Origin: Haematococcus lacustris
Taxonomy: Eukaryota > Chlorophyta > Chlorophyceae > Chlamydomonadales > Haematococcaceae
Assembly (NCBI GenBank): GCA_030144725.1
Contig: JASKMD010000004.1
Span: forward strand, 848,894-912,893
Direction of reading: 5' to 3'
DNA length: 64,000 bases
The stretch's first letter is position 1. Every line of letters starts with the position of its first letter. The position numbers were made by a program, and so were the translations under genes. Below are positions 12,859 through 24,753 of this stretch, piece by piece. The notes beneath the pieces were generated by a model. That model searched no databases and was not told the origin of the DNA. It saw only the letters and a program-made list of their open reading frames with translations.

Positions 12859-15800
12859 CAGCAGCCCCCACTGCGCTAACCAATGACTCGGAACCAGCAG
12901 CAGGCTTGCACACACGCATCACACCCCTCACTCACTCCTGCCGCCCCAGCCTGAGGACTGCTCTCTCCTGAATATCATCGTGGGGCGGCAGCTGAGGCGA
13001 GTTATGTGGCTTCAGCGGTGTACCCCTCACCACCCGGTGCTACCCTAACCACCCAGCCTGTGGCGTGATGTAGGGTAGCATGCAGCAACCGTAGCAGCAG
13101 CACCAGGCACCAGCAGGCGGTGACAGAAGCAGCACCAGAACGAGTAGGAGCCACTGACCATGCAGCGTAGAGTCAGGGGTGCAGGTGGAGGGGGACGCCA
13201 CCTCGCCCTGGCTTCCTGCAGTAGCCTGCGCAACCAGTCAAATAAGGGGGGAGCGGGGTCAGCTGCGGTGGTGAGCTGCACAGAGTGCCTCGTTGCAGCA
13301 ATGCGGGCCATGTCTGAAGTCAGGCAGGAGCGAAGCAACAGCAATTCACGTCTTAAACCGTTTAGCCTAAATGTCGTTGGCTGGCACTGGCAGCACCGAC
13401 GGAGCTCGTCAGGTCAGCAGGCCAATGGCAGCGGAACGGTGGCTGGGCACGTGACACCAGGCGCAGGAGACACCTCGCACCAAGACAGGCCCGTCAAGCT
13501 GTGTCTTGATCGCTGCCGCGTTCATCTTGGACAGCAGGGCATCGCCTTCGCAGCCTGGACACAGCAAGCCAGTGGTTCCATGTGTACACTATGCCACTCG
13601 CGATGCACACAATTCGCGCAGCGCACCTGCATCGACCAACATCTTGTTGTCTTTGGCTCTGCTTTGTGTGTACAACTAGTGTGCTCGCTGCTAGCACGTG
13701 TGTGAAGTGCAACACGGCTCTGTTGCTGAAGGACGCTATCTACTGCGCTGCGACAACGAATGGGCACTGCCCTAACACAGTTCACACGATTCGTCCAGGA
13801 CACATTTACAGGACGAAGTGTATTGGTTTGCGGCGATGTTTGGAAGGTCCAGCAGCTGTGTAGCTTTGAGCGACCAGTAATGCCGGGCGTAGCACGTGAT
13901 GAAACGGAAAAGGAAAGCAAATCCTCCGCCCCCTTCCCGCGGTCAGAGTAGCGCCGGCCCCACACGCTGGTGCTGGTCGCTGAAGACAGCGGGTGTGCAA
14001 CGCGGGTGCGAAGCCTGGGCCTTAGGTACTCAGACTCGAACCCGCTTATTGCTCATGCTAGGGTTGATCACTGCCTAGGGCAGGGGGCGCTGATAGGCCG
14101 GGCCACGAGCATAGCTCCACAGGGCGCCGCAGGGCCTCTCCTGGGTTGGGGCGGAGAGAACCAAGCAGCTCAGGGAGGTGTGCACCCAGGGCCACCACAT
14201 GAGGCCCCGCACTGGCGCCATGAGGCGCTAGCTTAAGGCTGACTGTAACAAGCTGCTGGCGCTACCAGCCTGCAGGGCGGGCGGGCTTGCTGTGGTTCAT
14301 CCGCCTCTCACAGGGCTGGGGGCTCAGCTGGTGTAGTATTGAGTCACTGTCACCGCCTCGCTTTGGCGTCCTGTCAGTTGGCTTGATGTTGTAATGCCCC
14401 TTGCTGCAGCCTCGCAGCATAACCTTAGCACTCCACCCGCCCTGTGTGGCAATGCCAACATTGCCAAGGAACACAACCAACTGCTTGCATGTTCCAAACA
14501 GCCTCCTTCTCCACCTGCATGGCACACATTACTGTGCAAAACCTCCTGGTCAATGGCACCCATAGGAAACATGGAGGGCAGCAGCAAGTGAGCTGCTCAA
14601 TGGTTGCCGTACCCCTTGCCCCATGCCATTTGCACACCCACCATTAAGATTTGCTTTATCTGCGTATATCCAGGTATTCGTTTCCCACCTCTCATGTAGC
14701 TATGGTGGTGGCTATGTGCCGCTAGCTAGCTAGCTAGCGCCCTAGCTAGCACCTAGGTGGCCACCAGGGGTGTGCATGCTGAGCTGGATACTACCCAGGT
14801 GTTGCAGCTGGAACGTGATGCTGTCATTCCGCAGCTGGGTGTTGCAGTGGACCTGCGTCAAGCCACCGTCATGCCAGCACCTGGCTCATGACCAGCTGCC
14901 ATCTGTTACAGCTATCTAGTATGCCACCCTGTCTAGCACCCCACACCCGACTGGCAAGGCGTGTACCTTTGGGCCGCCCTCGCTATCCCTGCTCACCCAC
15001 ACCTCCTTTTGTGTCGCACGTGTCATGTGGCAGCAGAACAAGCTCGCATACCTGAAGTATACACAAGACGTGTTATGTGACATTAAGATTCTCGCACATC
15101 ACATGAAATCTATGTGGCCTAAGCACTCGTGCAAATTAAGGGCGGACTGGCTAAAACTACTTGAAGGTTACGGCCTGAAACTTGGTATGATGGTTGTTGG
15201 CACCTAGGGGATGACAAAAGTCTCTTGGGCCAAAGTGTAATTCTCACTCGGTGTCGAGTTGCTTGACCAGGTGTGGGGCTGTGACCCTGAATCTTGGCGT
15301 CTCCTCCTGGCTCTGGCCACTTGCAACGTGGTTGGGGTCGTGAGCATGCATGAAGTCTTTCATAGTGCTTGGTGTGGATGACGTTGGCCATGCAGCAACA
15401 GGGTGGGAGTGGTCACGACTAGTGCCCCAACACCTCCACGTCTTGACTACATGGGGGCCACAGCCCAGCTCCGCGCTCAGGGTTGCAGCCAAAACCAAGG
15501 AACCCACCGCGCCAGGCCAGTACAACTTGAAGGCATGCTATGGCGCACCCTCGAATACAGCCGCATGAGAACAGGTACGAATTCTGCCGCCTAGCCCTAC
15601 CCGAGGCTACCTGACATGTAGCACTTGCAATGCTTGTACGAAGTGGTCGCTGAATGACAAAGGGTTTCCACCGCACTCCAGGAACTACCGCACTCCAGTT
15701 TCCTGTATCCCTATCCTACACTTCTCCCCTACACTTCTCCACCCCCTACACTTCTCCACAGCAAGAGAGACCGGTGTGTGTCCCTAACCTAGGCTGGGAC

Positions 15801-15903
15801 TGCGCCCAAACCTAGGAGTCGCAAGAGCCCTACCCTATGCATGACTCTCGCGCACACACATCCCCTTTGTAAGGGGCAATCTGATGTTTTTTTTATTCCG
15901 CTG
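12859..15903. other. DUR1-DUR3 divergent intergenic region, left part
   Basis: No open frame here looks like a gene. Visible are short CTAG runs at about 14720-14745, a three-fold CTACACTTCTCC tandem at about 15716-15760, and otherwise unique sequence less GC-rich than the genes. The DUR1 promoter must lie at the left side; I could not identify a TATA box for it. Confidence 0.6.
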
Positions 15904-15910
15904 GCGCCGC

Positions 15911-17135
15911 TCAGGCGCCCCCAACATGGGGTTGGTAATATGCATGCAAGTACTCTCTTAATAGTGCACCGTTTTCGATAGCGTTTATCACATTGGTAGC
16001 CGCAAGTCAATGCGCGTCATCTGACCATCAGCGCTAGCCATTGGAGTCTTTGCTCGCGTACTGCCACATGTGCCCGCGAACAAATCACGTCGGCGTGACG
16101 GCTCTCCTTGGCACGGTGAGCCACATCGCTGTGACCCCATCTACCTAGCGTAATGAGCTGGTTGTGCACAAATGGAATGTCCGGCCAACACCCAACGCGA
16201 TGCCTGCCGGGCGTGCAGGGCACCTAGACGGGGTGATTGAAACATAAAACTGTGTTCGCTTCTCGCCGAATACATCATTTGGGTCGGCGCACACTAAGGT
16301 AGCACCGGGTTACACCCCCCCCTCCTCCACTCTGTCCTCCACTGCGTTGCAGCCGCTGCACTCACAGGAAAAGCCACACACTTTGTTTGTTCTTGACTCA
16401 TTGGCGCATCTCTTGAAACAAACCGCACGTTAAACAGCCCAGGCCTCTATAAGTTTGACATCTTCCAAGTGACATCATGTTCTCCAAGCAGAATCAGGGC
16501 CACGGGGCTGTGGGGTGGCAGTTGAGCTATGAAACTTTGCACGCAGGTGGATGGCATGTAGGGGAGTATAACTCTCAGAGGAGCTGACTCCAAACTCGAT
16601 CATGGTGTGGAGTTGTGCGACTGACTGCATGGCCTGGCCCTGAGATCGGCTAAGGGAATTGGGGGTCACCGACCAAAGTGAGCTTTTGGCTAAGCTGAGT
16701 ATGAGCGTTTGTAACAATGTCTGAGAGGAGCTTAACCTAGTAAGTAGCATGCTGTTAGTCAAATTGGTCGAGCTGTGGCATTGCCCTCAAGGTATGGGGA
16801 GGAGGTGGGCTCAGTGCCACATTCCCGCAACCGCTCTCCGATCCGACTGCTGATACCGACGCGCATGCCCATGTAGAGCAGCCTGAGCGACGCGGGCGGT
16901 CGCAGCGATGACTGCATGCTCCGCTACGGCTCAAATTTGAATCACTAATTTTGACGCTTTGTTGTGCACGGCCTACTCGGTGTATGTTTATTCTGGATGG
17001 GTGAAAGGTAGCTGGCTGGGTTGGCTACATACTAAGCCAGCTAGCATTAAATTTGGCGCAGCGAGTGCAGAGTTACAGCCGTCCTACTACCAGGGGTCGG
17101 TTTACTGCCATTTTTTGAATGTTGGGGGCGCCTGA
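15911..17135. mobile_element. 1,225-bp TIR DNA transposon, copy 1
   Basis: Begins TCAGGCGCCCCCAACAT and ends with the exact reverse complement. It is flanked on both sides by the 7-bp target duplication GCGCCGC (15904-15910 and 17136-17142). A second full copy of the same length is at 46897-48121 with its own, different duplication, so the boundaries are supported twice. No long open frame is present, so it is non-autonomous. The insertion lies between DUR1 and DUR3; its right end is about 178 bp upstream of the DUR3 TATA box. The superfamily is not recognised: a 7-bp duplication with TCAGGC termini fits none of the common plant groups I know. Confidence 0.93.
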
Positions 17136-17312
17136 GCGCCGCACTCCAGGAAATATCCTATAACTTTAAATCACGCACGTGGGACCCAACCACTCGCCCC
17201 TTGCAGGTGCGCGGCCTAGCGCCAGCTGCGGCACGAAGCAAGGGCTTGGGGAATAGCACGAACTGGGGGCACGTGACAACCGACAACTGTTTTGTAGTGG
17301 AGCTAGCACAGC

Positions 17313-17320
17313 TATAAAAA
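17313..17320 (+). promoter_or_regulatory. TATA box of DUR3
   Basis: TATAAAAA, 80 bases upstream of the DUR3 ATG at 17400. Transcription would begin near 17345. No other match to a canonical TATA box is obvious just upstream of the gene. Confidence 0.75.
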
Positions 17321-17399
17321 GGCTTGTCAGCTCTCCACGAACAACGTTCTACAGTCCTAGAACTCTCTCAATTTGGCTGCGTTGCACTTCGAGGGCATC

Positions 17400-20300
17400 A
17401 TGACTGGCACCTGCGACTTTGTGAACTCGTTCGGTAGGCTGGCAACTGCACTTGTCGCAGCACAAACGTGCACAATTCTGTCATTTATCCGCCGCCCGAT
17501 CCGCAACTTACACTGCCATTTATCCCCCCCTCTCTGCAGGCCACACGCAGTATGATGGCAGGTGCAGGTCAGTGAGTGGGATTGCGCGGCACGGGGCACG
17601 GGGATGGCGGACACGGGACAGCGAGCAAGTTTATCTTTTTATCCTGCACAATTCACCACAACCGCCGCCTCCTTTGCCCCTGCGCAGCTTTTTCGGCGAC
17701 GATCCGGCCCTGCCGCAAGGCCTGGGCTGGTTCATCGGTGCGCGCTCAAGCACTGTAACAGCACAACATCCTCTGGTCACCCTTTGGCGCGTTGGATTGC
17801 TTAGGGGACCTCCGTTTCGACTGTTCGCTCACGTGTCACTGCACTTTTTCTCCGCAGTTGTTGGCTTGGGAGGCATCTTTTCGGTTTTGACTTCTGGCTT
17901 AGTGTGGCTAGACCAGCGCTTCTCCGGTACGTTGACACATCGGCCCAACCCCACCAACAAGGCATGTTGCAACCTGTTCTGGAGCTCATGCTTTGCAGGT
18001 CACAGCAAAGAGTCTTCTGAGCATTTTGCAACAGCTGGCCGCTCAATCAACGTGGGCCTCACTGCTTGCGACATTGTCAGCAAGTGGACCTGGGCTGCCA
18101 CACTGCTGCAAAGTTCCAAGTGAGTGTAGACCTAAGCCTGCCTAACATTTCCCTTATAGCTGCCTGCACCCCTGCTACCTGCACCCTTGCCTGTCTCCCA
18201 CTGACAGACCGTGCCTGCTGCCCCAACCTCCTGTGCAGTGTGGCCTTCAAATTTGGAGTGTCCGGCCCCTTCTGGTACGCCTCAGGCGCCACGGTGCAGG
18301 TGCTGCTGTTCGCGGTGCTGGCTGTGGAGGTGAAGCGCAAGGCGCCCACGGTGCACACGGTACTGGAGATCATCAAGGCGCGATGGTGAGCCCCACAGGC
18401 CAGGGTACTGTGCAGCCAGCGAAGCCTGCCGCTGTACCCTCTTTTGAAGCTTTGCTCTATAGTCAACCCTCCGGTGCAGCTGCCCGCCCATGGTGGCCTG
18501 CCTAGGCAATGTCAGGCATGGATGATGTCGCCGGTCAACCTGGGGTCCCTCCGACACAGTGTTAGGTCACCTGGTCTCGCAGGGGCATGACAGCGCACAA
18601 GGTGTTTCTGTTCTTCACCCTGGCCACCAACGTCATCGTCACGGCCATGCTCATCCTGGGTGGGGCTGCAGTCATCAACGCCCTCAGTGGTAGGTGGCCC
18701 CTAACTCATCTCCTTACCTGCTACACTGCTACACTACTCGGTCTATTAGACCTCCTTCTCCTAGCTGCCACCAAAATGAAAGACTAGAGTAGTAATAGTA
18801 GATCTAGAGGTCTCTGACTGACATTCTGCACCCCAAATCACCAGATCACTCGCTCTATCTGCTTTCCTGCCTACCCTCAGCCCTGCACTGGCTAATCTGC
18901 ACGTTCCTCACCAACCTGCCTTCCTGACCTGCCCCCCTTGGCCCGGCTTGCTTGCCTGCATTCCTGGCTTGTAGGCGTGGACATCTACGCTGCTGCCTTC
19001 CTCATCCCAGTGGGTGTCTCCTTCTACACCGCACATGGCGGCCTTCGCGCCACATTCCTGGCAGCCTGGGCGCACGTGGCCATCATCTACATCGCGCTCT
19101 GCATCTTCATGTTCATGTGAGGTGCTGGGCTGCAGAGCCTTGGTTAAGGCTGCAGGGGCTGCAGGCACAGGTCATGGTGCTCAGTGTGTCGCCTGTGTTC
19201 TGGCACAGTCACTGGTTGCTTTGAATTCTGCATGGTGCGATGATGCCTCATGGTGAGGGGCGGTGCAGCAGCCTCAAGCAAGCAGGGTGTAGCCTGGTGC
19301 CGCCATGAAGCAGGCTGATGCTGTGCATGCCTGGCTGCCCTGTGCAGGATCTACGGCACCAGCCCTGACCTGGGCTCACCAGGCATCGTGTACGACCACC
19401 TGGTGCTCATGGACATCAAGTGAGCGGGTGGAAGGGCCAAGTCAGGCTGGGCTTGGGGTGGTAATCTAGCTCATGGTCCTCCACCTCACCACTGACCTCC
19501 TGGGCCTACTCTTGGCTTCCGCATGGATGTTGCATCAGTTCAGTTATCCTAGCTGCTGCTACCTGACCACAATGATTATGTTAATAAGGCTCAAGGGGAG
19601 TAAGTGACCTGCTGTCATCTGCCCAAGTGGCCAGACTCTGCTTCCTTGCCTTGCAGGCACCCTGTGAAGGACAACATGGGCGGCAGCCACCTCACCATGT
19701 TCAGCAAGTCTGGACTGGTGAGAGACAGGGTTAGGGTTAGGGTTAGGGTTAGGGTTAGGGTTAGGGTTAGGGTTAGTCTGGTGAGAGGCAGGCAGCTGCG
19801 GCTGCACACCGCACGATCTGCTTGCAAGGAAGGCTGGTGCTGACGGCAGCGCCCTCCTCTCAGCACACTGACCTCAGCGTAGCGCATGCTGCGGACCTTG
19901 CCTAGCAGCCAGGGTGGTGTCAGCGCACTCCAGCACACCCACCCCAGCGCTGCACATGCCGCCGACTTGGTTGCTGCAGCTGCTGTTTCCTGCCACCCTG
20001 CTCCTGCAGGTCTTTGGCATCATCAACATCATTGGCAACTTTGGCACAGTGTTTGTGGACCAGGTGAGGGTGCGCTCTGCACTGCCAATGCTGCCCTTCA
20101 TGTACACTTCTCACCCTTGGGCGTCTCATGCCCATGCCCAAGGGGCTCATGCCTGCTGCCTGGCCCACTTCATTGCAGGCCTACTGGCAGAGCGCCATTG
20201 CCGCCCGCCCCTCCGCTACTTACAAGGGCTATATCCTGGTGAGCCAGCCCCACAGCCTGCTTCCCCTGACACCTCCGCTCCTCACCCCTCTTTCCCTGAC

Positions 20301-21997
20301 CCCTGTCCCCCTGCACCTGACCCTTGTGACCCCCCTGCCTCTCACCCCGCTGCCTTGGGCCCTGCTGCTCCTAGCCCAACCCTTCTTTCTGACCCTGCTG
20401 CCCCTGCAGGGTGGTCTGTGCTGGTTTGCCATCCCCTTCACCATGGCCACCTCCATCGGTCTGGCTGGCCGCGCCCTGGACCTGCCCATCACCATCGCCG
20501 AGTCCAACGCCGGCCTGACCCCACCCGCTGTGGCCGTCCACCTGATGGGCAAGGGCGGTGCCTTCCTTATGGTGCTGCAGCTGTTCATGGCGGTGACAGC
20601 CTCGGGCTCTGCTGAGCAGATCGCGGTGTCATCACTCTTCTCCTATGATGTGTACCGCGAGTACTTCAACCCTCAGGCCACCGGGCGCCAGCTGGTGCTC
20701 ACCTCCCGCATCATGGTCATCGTGTATGCCGTGCTTAGCGGCGTGTTTGCCATCATCCTGCTCAAGCTCAAGCTGTCCCTAGGCTGGGTGTACCTGTTCA
20801 TGGGCATCATCATCGGCTCTGCCGTGTTCCCCATTGCCTCAGCGTTGTGCTGGAAGCGCTGCTCAGCAGTGGCTGCCATCACCTCGGCTGTGGTGACCAT
20901 GCCCCTGGCCGTCATGACCTGGCTGGTCACGACCCAGCTCCTGCACGGCGAGCTCACGCTGCTCACCACGGGCGAGGACTACCCTATGCTTGCGGGGAAT
21001 CTGGTGGCGCTTTTCTTCTCCGCCTTCCTCTGCATCGGCCTGTCAATCATCTACCCTCAGAAAGATTTCGAATGGAGCCAGCTGCTGGTGGGTGGTGACC
21101 CGGTGGACATGCTGCCACCTGCTGCTAGGCATGAGGCACATGCAATTGCTGCATGTGAGGTGATGAGGGTGCGAGTGAAGCAGGATGGATGCAGCTGCCA
21201 CCTGTCGGTTCTGTGGAGACAGGGCTAGGAGTGGGAGTCAGACTAGAGGACAGGGAGGGGAGTGAGATCAGCCTCCCTCCTACATGTTGCGCTGCAGGCC
21301 ATCCCCACTGTGGAGAAGGACTCCAGTGCAGTGATCAATGCTGACGACAAGGCCACGCTGGACAAAGTGCTGAAGTGGACATACTGGACTGGCGGCATCC
21401 TCAGCGTGATCCTGTTCATCGCCTGGCCGCTGCTAGCGCTGCCTGCCAAGGTGTTCAGCCGCGGCTACTGGACCTTCTGGGTCATCCTGGCCATCGTGTG
21501 GGGCCTGCTGGCGTCCCTTGTGTGCATCCTGCTGCCACTGTGGGAGGCGCGAGAGGGCATGTGGGCGGTCACCAAGTGAGTGGCTACAGCCAGCGGGGGG
21601 CACGGGCTTGCCACGGGGCCACCTGACTGACAGGAGTAGTGCAGCAGGCAAAGGTGATGCAGGTCGCTTGCACAGAGTAGCGTCAGCAGCAGCAACAAGG
21701 CAGCTGGCAGTAACCAGCGAGGGGGTGGGGCAGCAGCAGGCTAAGGTGATGCATGTCATCACAGGCAGGCATTGGAGCAATAGAGGCATCGGTGGCAATG
21801 GCAGTGCAACTTGATGCAAGCACCAAGCAGGGGCATGATGCGACGCAGTGTCTGACTTACCATGTGGTTGTGCATGCTGCAGGGGCCTGTGCACTTGGAC
21901 ATTCCCCGAGGTCACTGACAAGAGTGTGAGGGACCCGAGTGTAGCCTTGAAGGTGGAGCTGCACAATGCTGGGGAGGACAAGAAGGAGGCGCAGTAG
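17400..21997 (+). CDS. DUR3: Urea active transporter, sodium:solute symporter family, 15 exons, complete
   Basis: High-affinity urea uptake at the plasma membrane, energised by ion co-transport. Exons with GT-AG borders and continuous phase: 17400-17433, 17540-17567, 17688-17737, 17858-17926, 17999-18119, 18239-18385, 18583-18689, 18975-19116, 19348-19419, 19657-19717, 20010-20063, 20179-20238, 20410-21087, 21298-21575, 21883-21997; 671 residues, near the length I recall for DUR3 proteins. Features: [15 protein letters not shown] near the N-terminus, [37 protein letters not shown] followed by [32 protein letters not shown], and many hydrophobic segments consistent with 13-15 helices. It ends in a charged tail, GEDKKEAQ. 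The two first exons are tiny (34 and 28 bp). The divergent urea carboxylase next door supports the assignment. The tenth intron carries a telomeric-repeat insertion. Confidence 0.95.
19728..19776 (+). repeat. Interstitial telomeric repeat (TTAGGG)8 in a DUR3 intron
   Basis: Eight perfect units begin 11 bases after the end of exon 19657-19717. The repeat is bracketed by a 15-bp near-identical duplication, CTGGTGAGAGACAGG (19715-19729) and CTGGTGAGAGGCAGG (19778-19792). The duplicated segment includes the exon's last three bases and the 5' splice site. Confidence 0.95.
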
Positions 21998-22419
21998 GCG
22001 GTGAAGCATACCTGCTGCCTGATGCATGTGGTTCTGCTCTTCTCACGGAATGCTATACACACCTCTGCTCGTCTTACAGAATGCTACACACCTTCTGACC
22101 TGTGTTTGCGTGGCGCTATGCAGCCTGGCTGGTTGATGTGACTGGATTTCTTTATATGTAGTTGGTTAGGAAGGGCTGTGTGATTCAGTGTGGTGCTTGC
22201 TTTCTAGAGGTAGGTCTCACTAGCTTGTGGTTGCAGTGCGCACATGCAAGCATATAGATGGATCCTTCATTCTGTACGTTTGGTGTTAAATACACTTGGG
22301 GATGTGGGGTGGCAAGACTATGCTGTTGTCTTTACTAATCACATGTTCACCTTTATTACCAGCTACGGCGCCCATGCAGCAGCAGCTTGGCAGTCGAATA
22401 CAACTAGCGAAGGGGGACA

Positions 22420-22424
22420 TGTAA
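22420..22424 (+). promoter_or_regulatory. Possible DUR3 polyadenylation signal TGTAA
   Basis: TGTAA is the usual polyadenylation signal in volvocalean algae. This occurrence, 423 bases after the DUR3 stop codon, would give a 3' UTR of ordinary length for the group. The pentamer is common by chance. Confidence 0.3.
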
Positions 22425-22435
22425 CAGTGCTGATG

Positions 22436-22695
22436 TGGCCTGGATACATATCAGCAAGTCCCAACAGAAGGCAAAACATCCCTAGTAAAGCGAACACCGC
22501 CGCGTTAAAAGGGGTGAGGGTTAGGATCTGACCCCTGCCCCACCATGTTGCCCCACCCTGTTGCTCTATGACTGAGTGAATGGTGAGTGGGCAGCCTTCA
22601 TGCGTGAGTAGGTGCAGACCAGCCTGCCTGCTGTGTAGCCTGGATACATGCTAGCAGGTCCCAACAGAAGGCAAACACCGCCGCGTTGTAAGGGG
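22436..22695 (+). repeat. Local direct repeat, two copies
   Basis: About 60 bases beginning GCCTGGATACAT and including CCCAACAGAAGGCAAA and ACACCGCCGCGTT occur at 22436-22510 and again at 22637-22695. No coding frame is evident. The function is unknown. Confidence 0.8.
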
Positions 22696-22959
22696 CTTTC
22701 TGGGTGAAGCACGTCTGGGGGAATGGATACCACCACTCTTAAACATGTCATGCACACATGTCGGGGCGGATCCTGCGCCCGACAAAAACTAAATAAATCG
22801 CGCCCGTAACTGCCGCTGGGCCGCTGAGCGTGGTAGCTGTTCGCTGATCACAGCCCCACTAAGCAGGTCATTCCCGGCCCGGCACAGCCCAACGCGACCC
22901 GACCCGATTTTCTAGCACCCCGCCCACCTGGCATAGGTGCACATCAGCCCGAGCAGCCC

Positions 22960-23230
22960 GCTAGCTTCGCTTTGATGAGCTGCACCGCCCTGCGCAGGAA
23001 TCGTTGTGAGATTCGTAAAGACCAGTGGCGGGGGTTGGGCCAGTGGCGGGGGTGACCACATGGCCTTGGCCACTGACCAGCTGCTGCCATGAACTGCACC
23101 AGCTGCTGCCAGAAGTCCAGCTAGGCGTGTGCGCTGCCCCGTGAAACTTGAGGCGAACGCAGGTCTGACACCGTATAGCCAGTGCCGTGATGTTGGCTGC
23201 GCTGTCAGCAACCAGCCTGCTGACTGCAAC
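22960..23230 (-). pseudogene. Old relic of the F-box/LRR family C-terminus
   Basis: The minus strand keeps a recognisable match to the family's CTGCACCAGCTGGCGCCAG region and to its TAADVLALAPLCRDC block (here roughly ANITALAIRCQTC), but the two parts are in different frames and most codons have drifted. It is followed by module M copy 1. It is the most diverged copy in the window. Confidence 0.45.
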
Positions 23231-23296
23231 CATGCCCCAGGCCCTGAGCAGCTGCGGCTGCTGGATGACAGGGCTGCTGAGGGAAGTGTGTACGTA

Positions 23297-23475
23297 GTAT
23301 AGTAAAACGGAATGATGAGCATCTGAGCAGTCATCCCACCCCTCGTGTTACCTCCTACTCACCACCTAGAAGGTTGTCATGACAGCCATGACAACCATTG
23401 CAGCAGCAGCAGGTTGTGGCGTTGCTTGCGCTGTGGCCTAGACTTCGCGCCCTTCATAAAGCCATGTGCCTTTGG
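23297..23475. repeat. Module M, copy 1 (partial)
   Basis: Starts with the family's AAAACGGAATGA block and contains CAGTCATCCCACCCCTCGTG and the GTGGCGTTGC...GCGCTGTGGCC block. The same sequence lies directly 3' of the F-box/LRR genes at 33383, 34955 and 50805, so this copy marks an old duplication. Confidence 0.8.
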
Positions 23476-23691
23476 CCCTGTTCGCACTCGCAAATTTGTA
23501 TTTTTGAATTATTCGCGGCCAACCGACGCACTTTTTCCCGTTCCAAGCCACTGGCTGCGTAGCTGTTCGTTGTGACCCAGCACGATCAGACTCCGCATTC
23601 ACAGCAGTCAGGGGAGCTGCTCAGCAGCCCCAAAGGAGACAGCGAGGGGCGGTCGGTTTCGTCGGTTCGTGCACTTTAACGACAGTACCCG

Positions 23692-23765
23692 CCCGTCATT
23701 CTTCATCATTCTAGCCTCCTTTTCGCCGCGTTTGAACCGGGGCTAGAATGATGAAGAATGACGGG
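23692..23765. repeat. Perfect 25-bp inverted repeat (hairpin), 24-base loop
   Basis: Left arm 23692-23716 and right arm 23741-23765 are exact reverse complements (CCCGTCATTCTTCATCATTC and on to TAGCC). The loop is 23717-23740. An RNA from either strand would fold into a 25-bp stem. No target duplication is clear outside it. Confidence 0.95.
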
Positions 23766-23859
23766 TCAGTTGAATCCGGTTTCAGGTGTAGGAATCTTTC
23801 GAGCAGGGTAGCGACAAATGCAGCAGGTCAACCCGATGCTTTAGATGGTGCAGACCCAT

Positions 23860-23902
23860 CAGGCTCTTCGTCATCCACAAGTACTCTTCGTCATCCACAA
23901 GA
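23860..23902 (+). repeat. 20-bp tandem duplication
   Basis: CTCTTCGTCATCCACAAG occurs twice head to tail, with a two-base spacer. It lies in no recognised gene. Confidence 0.85.
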
Positions 23903-24620
23903 CGCTCGCCGTCGGAGTCATCAGCCATGAGCACGGTGCTGTAATATGGCAAGGACCGTGGCCTGACAGTCCAACGCCTTCTGCGTTAAGCAATGAAGTG
24001 ATGCGGCGAAGGTGAGAACGTGTAAGCGAAGCCAACGTGTTGGACATGTGGCTGCAGCATCCTACCGCACTGGGGGGCGCCATTGCGCAAGCACAACGGC
24101 TTCTGTGTCCCCATCCAGCCTGCTCCCTACACTCCTTACACGCGCCCATCAGCGAAGACAGCCAACGAAAGCGCGGCAGTTCACCGGTCAACCGTCAACG
24201 ACATCGAAAAACGAATATCGAAAAACGAATCGAGTGCGAACAGGGCCTTTATATGGCGTATATTTGAGGTGTAGGGAAAAATATAGGCGTCAATATTTTT
24301 CCATAACTCAGGTCAGTTTACCAAGGCCGCAAAGTGCTAGCAGCCAGATCCGCGTGTTCCGCAAGTGAGCATGGCTTGCACGTCGCAACTTGCAAGTCGC
24401 GAGTTATTCAAAAACAACTTCCTACCGCTACTGATGCAACCTCAACGCAGCCATGCGACGCTACGCGATAGCTTATCGAACATATTGCCAGGCTGGCATG
24501 TCTACTTATAAGTGCCAGGCTGGCATGTTGACTAGAAGCTACGTCTTTCGTCGTTTTTCAGGTCGGAGTAAGCCACTGAGGAGAGGGATGAGGTTATAGG
24601 CTAGTTGAGGCAGTCGATAT

Positions 24621-24753
24621 GTATCGACCGGCAACGCATAATGGTCGAGCGGCAAAGCATAATGGTCGAGCGGCAACGCATAATAGTCGAGCGGCAAAGT
24701 GCACTTTTTGATAATGGTCGAGCGGCAATCGATAATGGTCGAGCGGCAAAGTA
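24621..24753 (+). repeat. Minisatellite of about 21-bp units
   Basis: Six units of the type ATAATGGTCGAGCGGCAAAG with small substitutions; the fourth and fifth are separated by a short insertion (TGCACTTTTTG). Units are contiguous rather than spaced, so this is not a CRISPR-like array. Confidence 0.88.

Noticed and set aside
1..12900. Many long plus-strand open frames across the DUR1 region, rich in Pro, Ser and Ala
   Set aside because: They are antisense shadows of GC-rich exons and C-rich introns; the minus-strand exons form one continuous protein with known domains.
13985..14060. Possible minus-strand tRNA (GGGTTCGAGTC)
   Set aside because: The bases beside the loop do not form a five-base T-stem and no cloverleaf is present.
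24621..24753. Possible CRISPR-like array
   Set aside because: Units are contiguous with no unique spacers of constant length, and the DNA is eukaryotic nuclear; it is a minisatellite.
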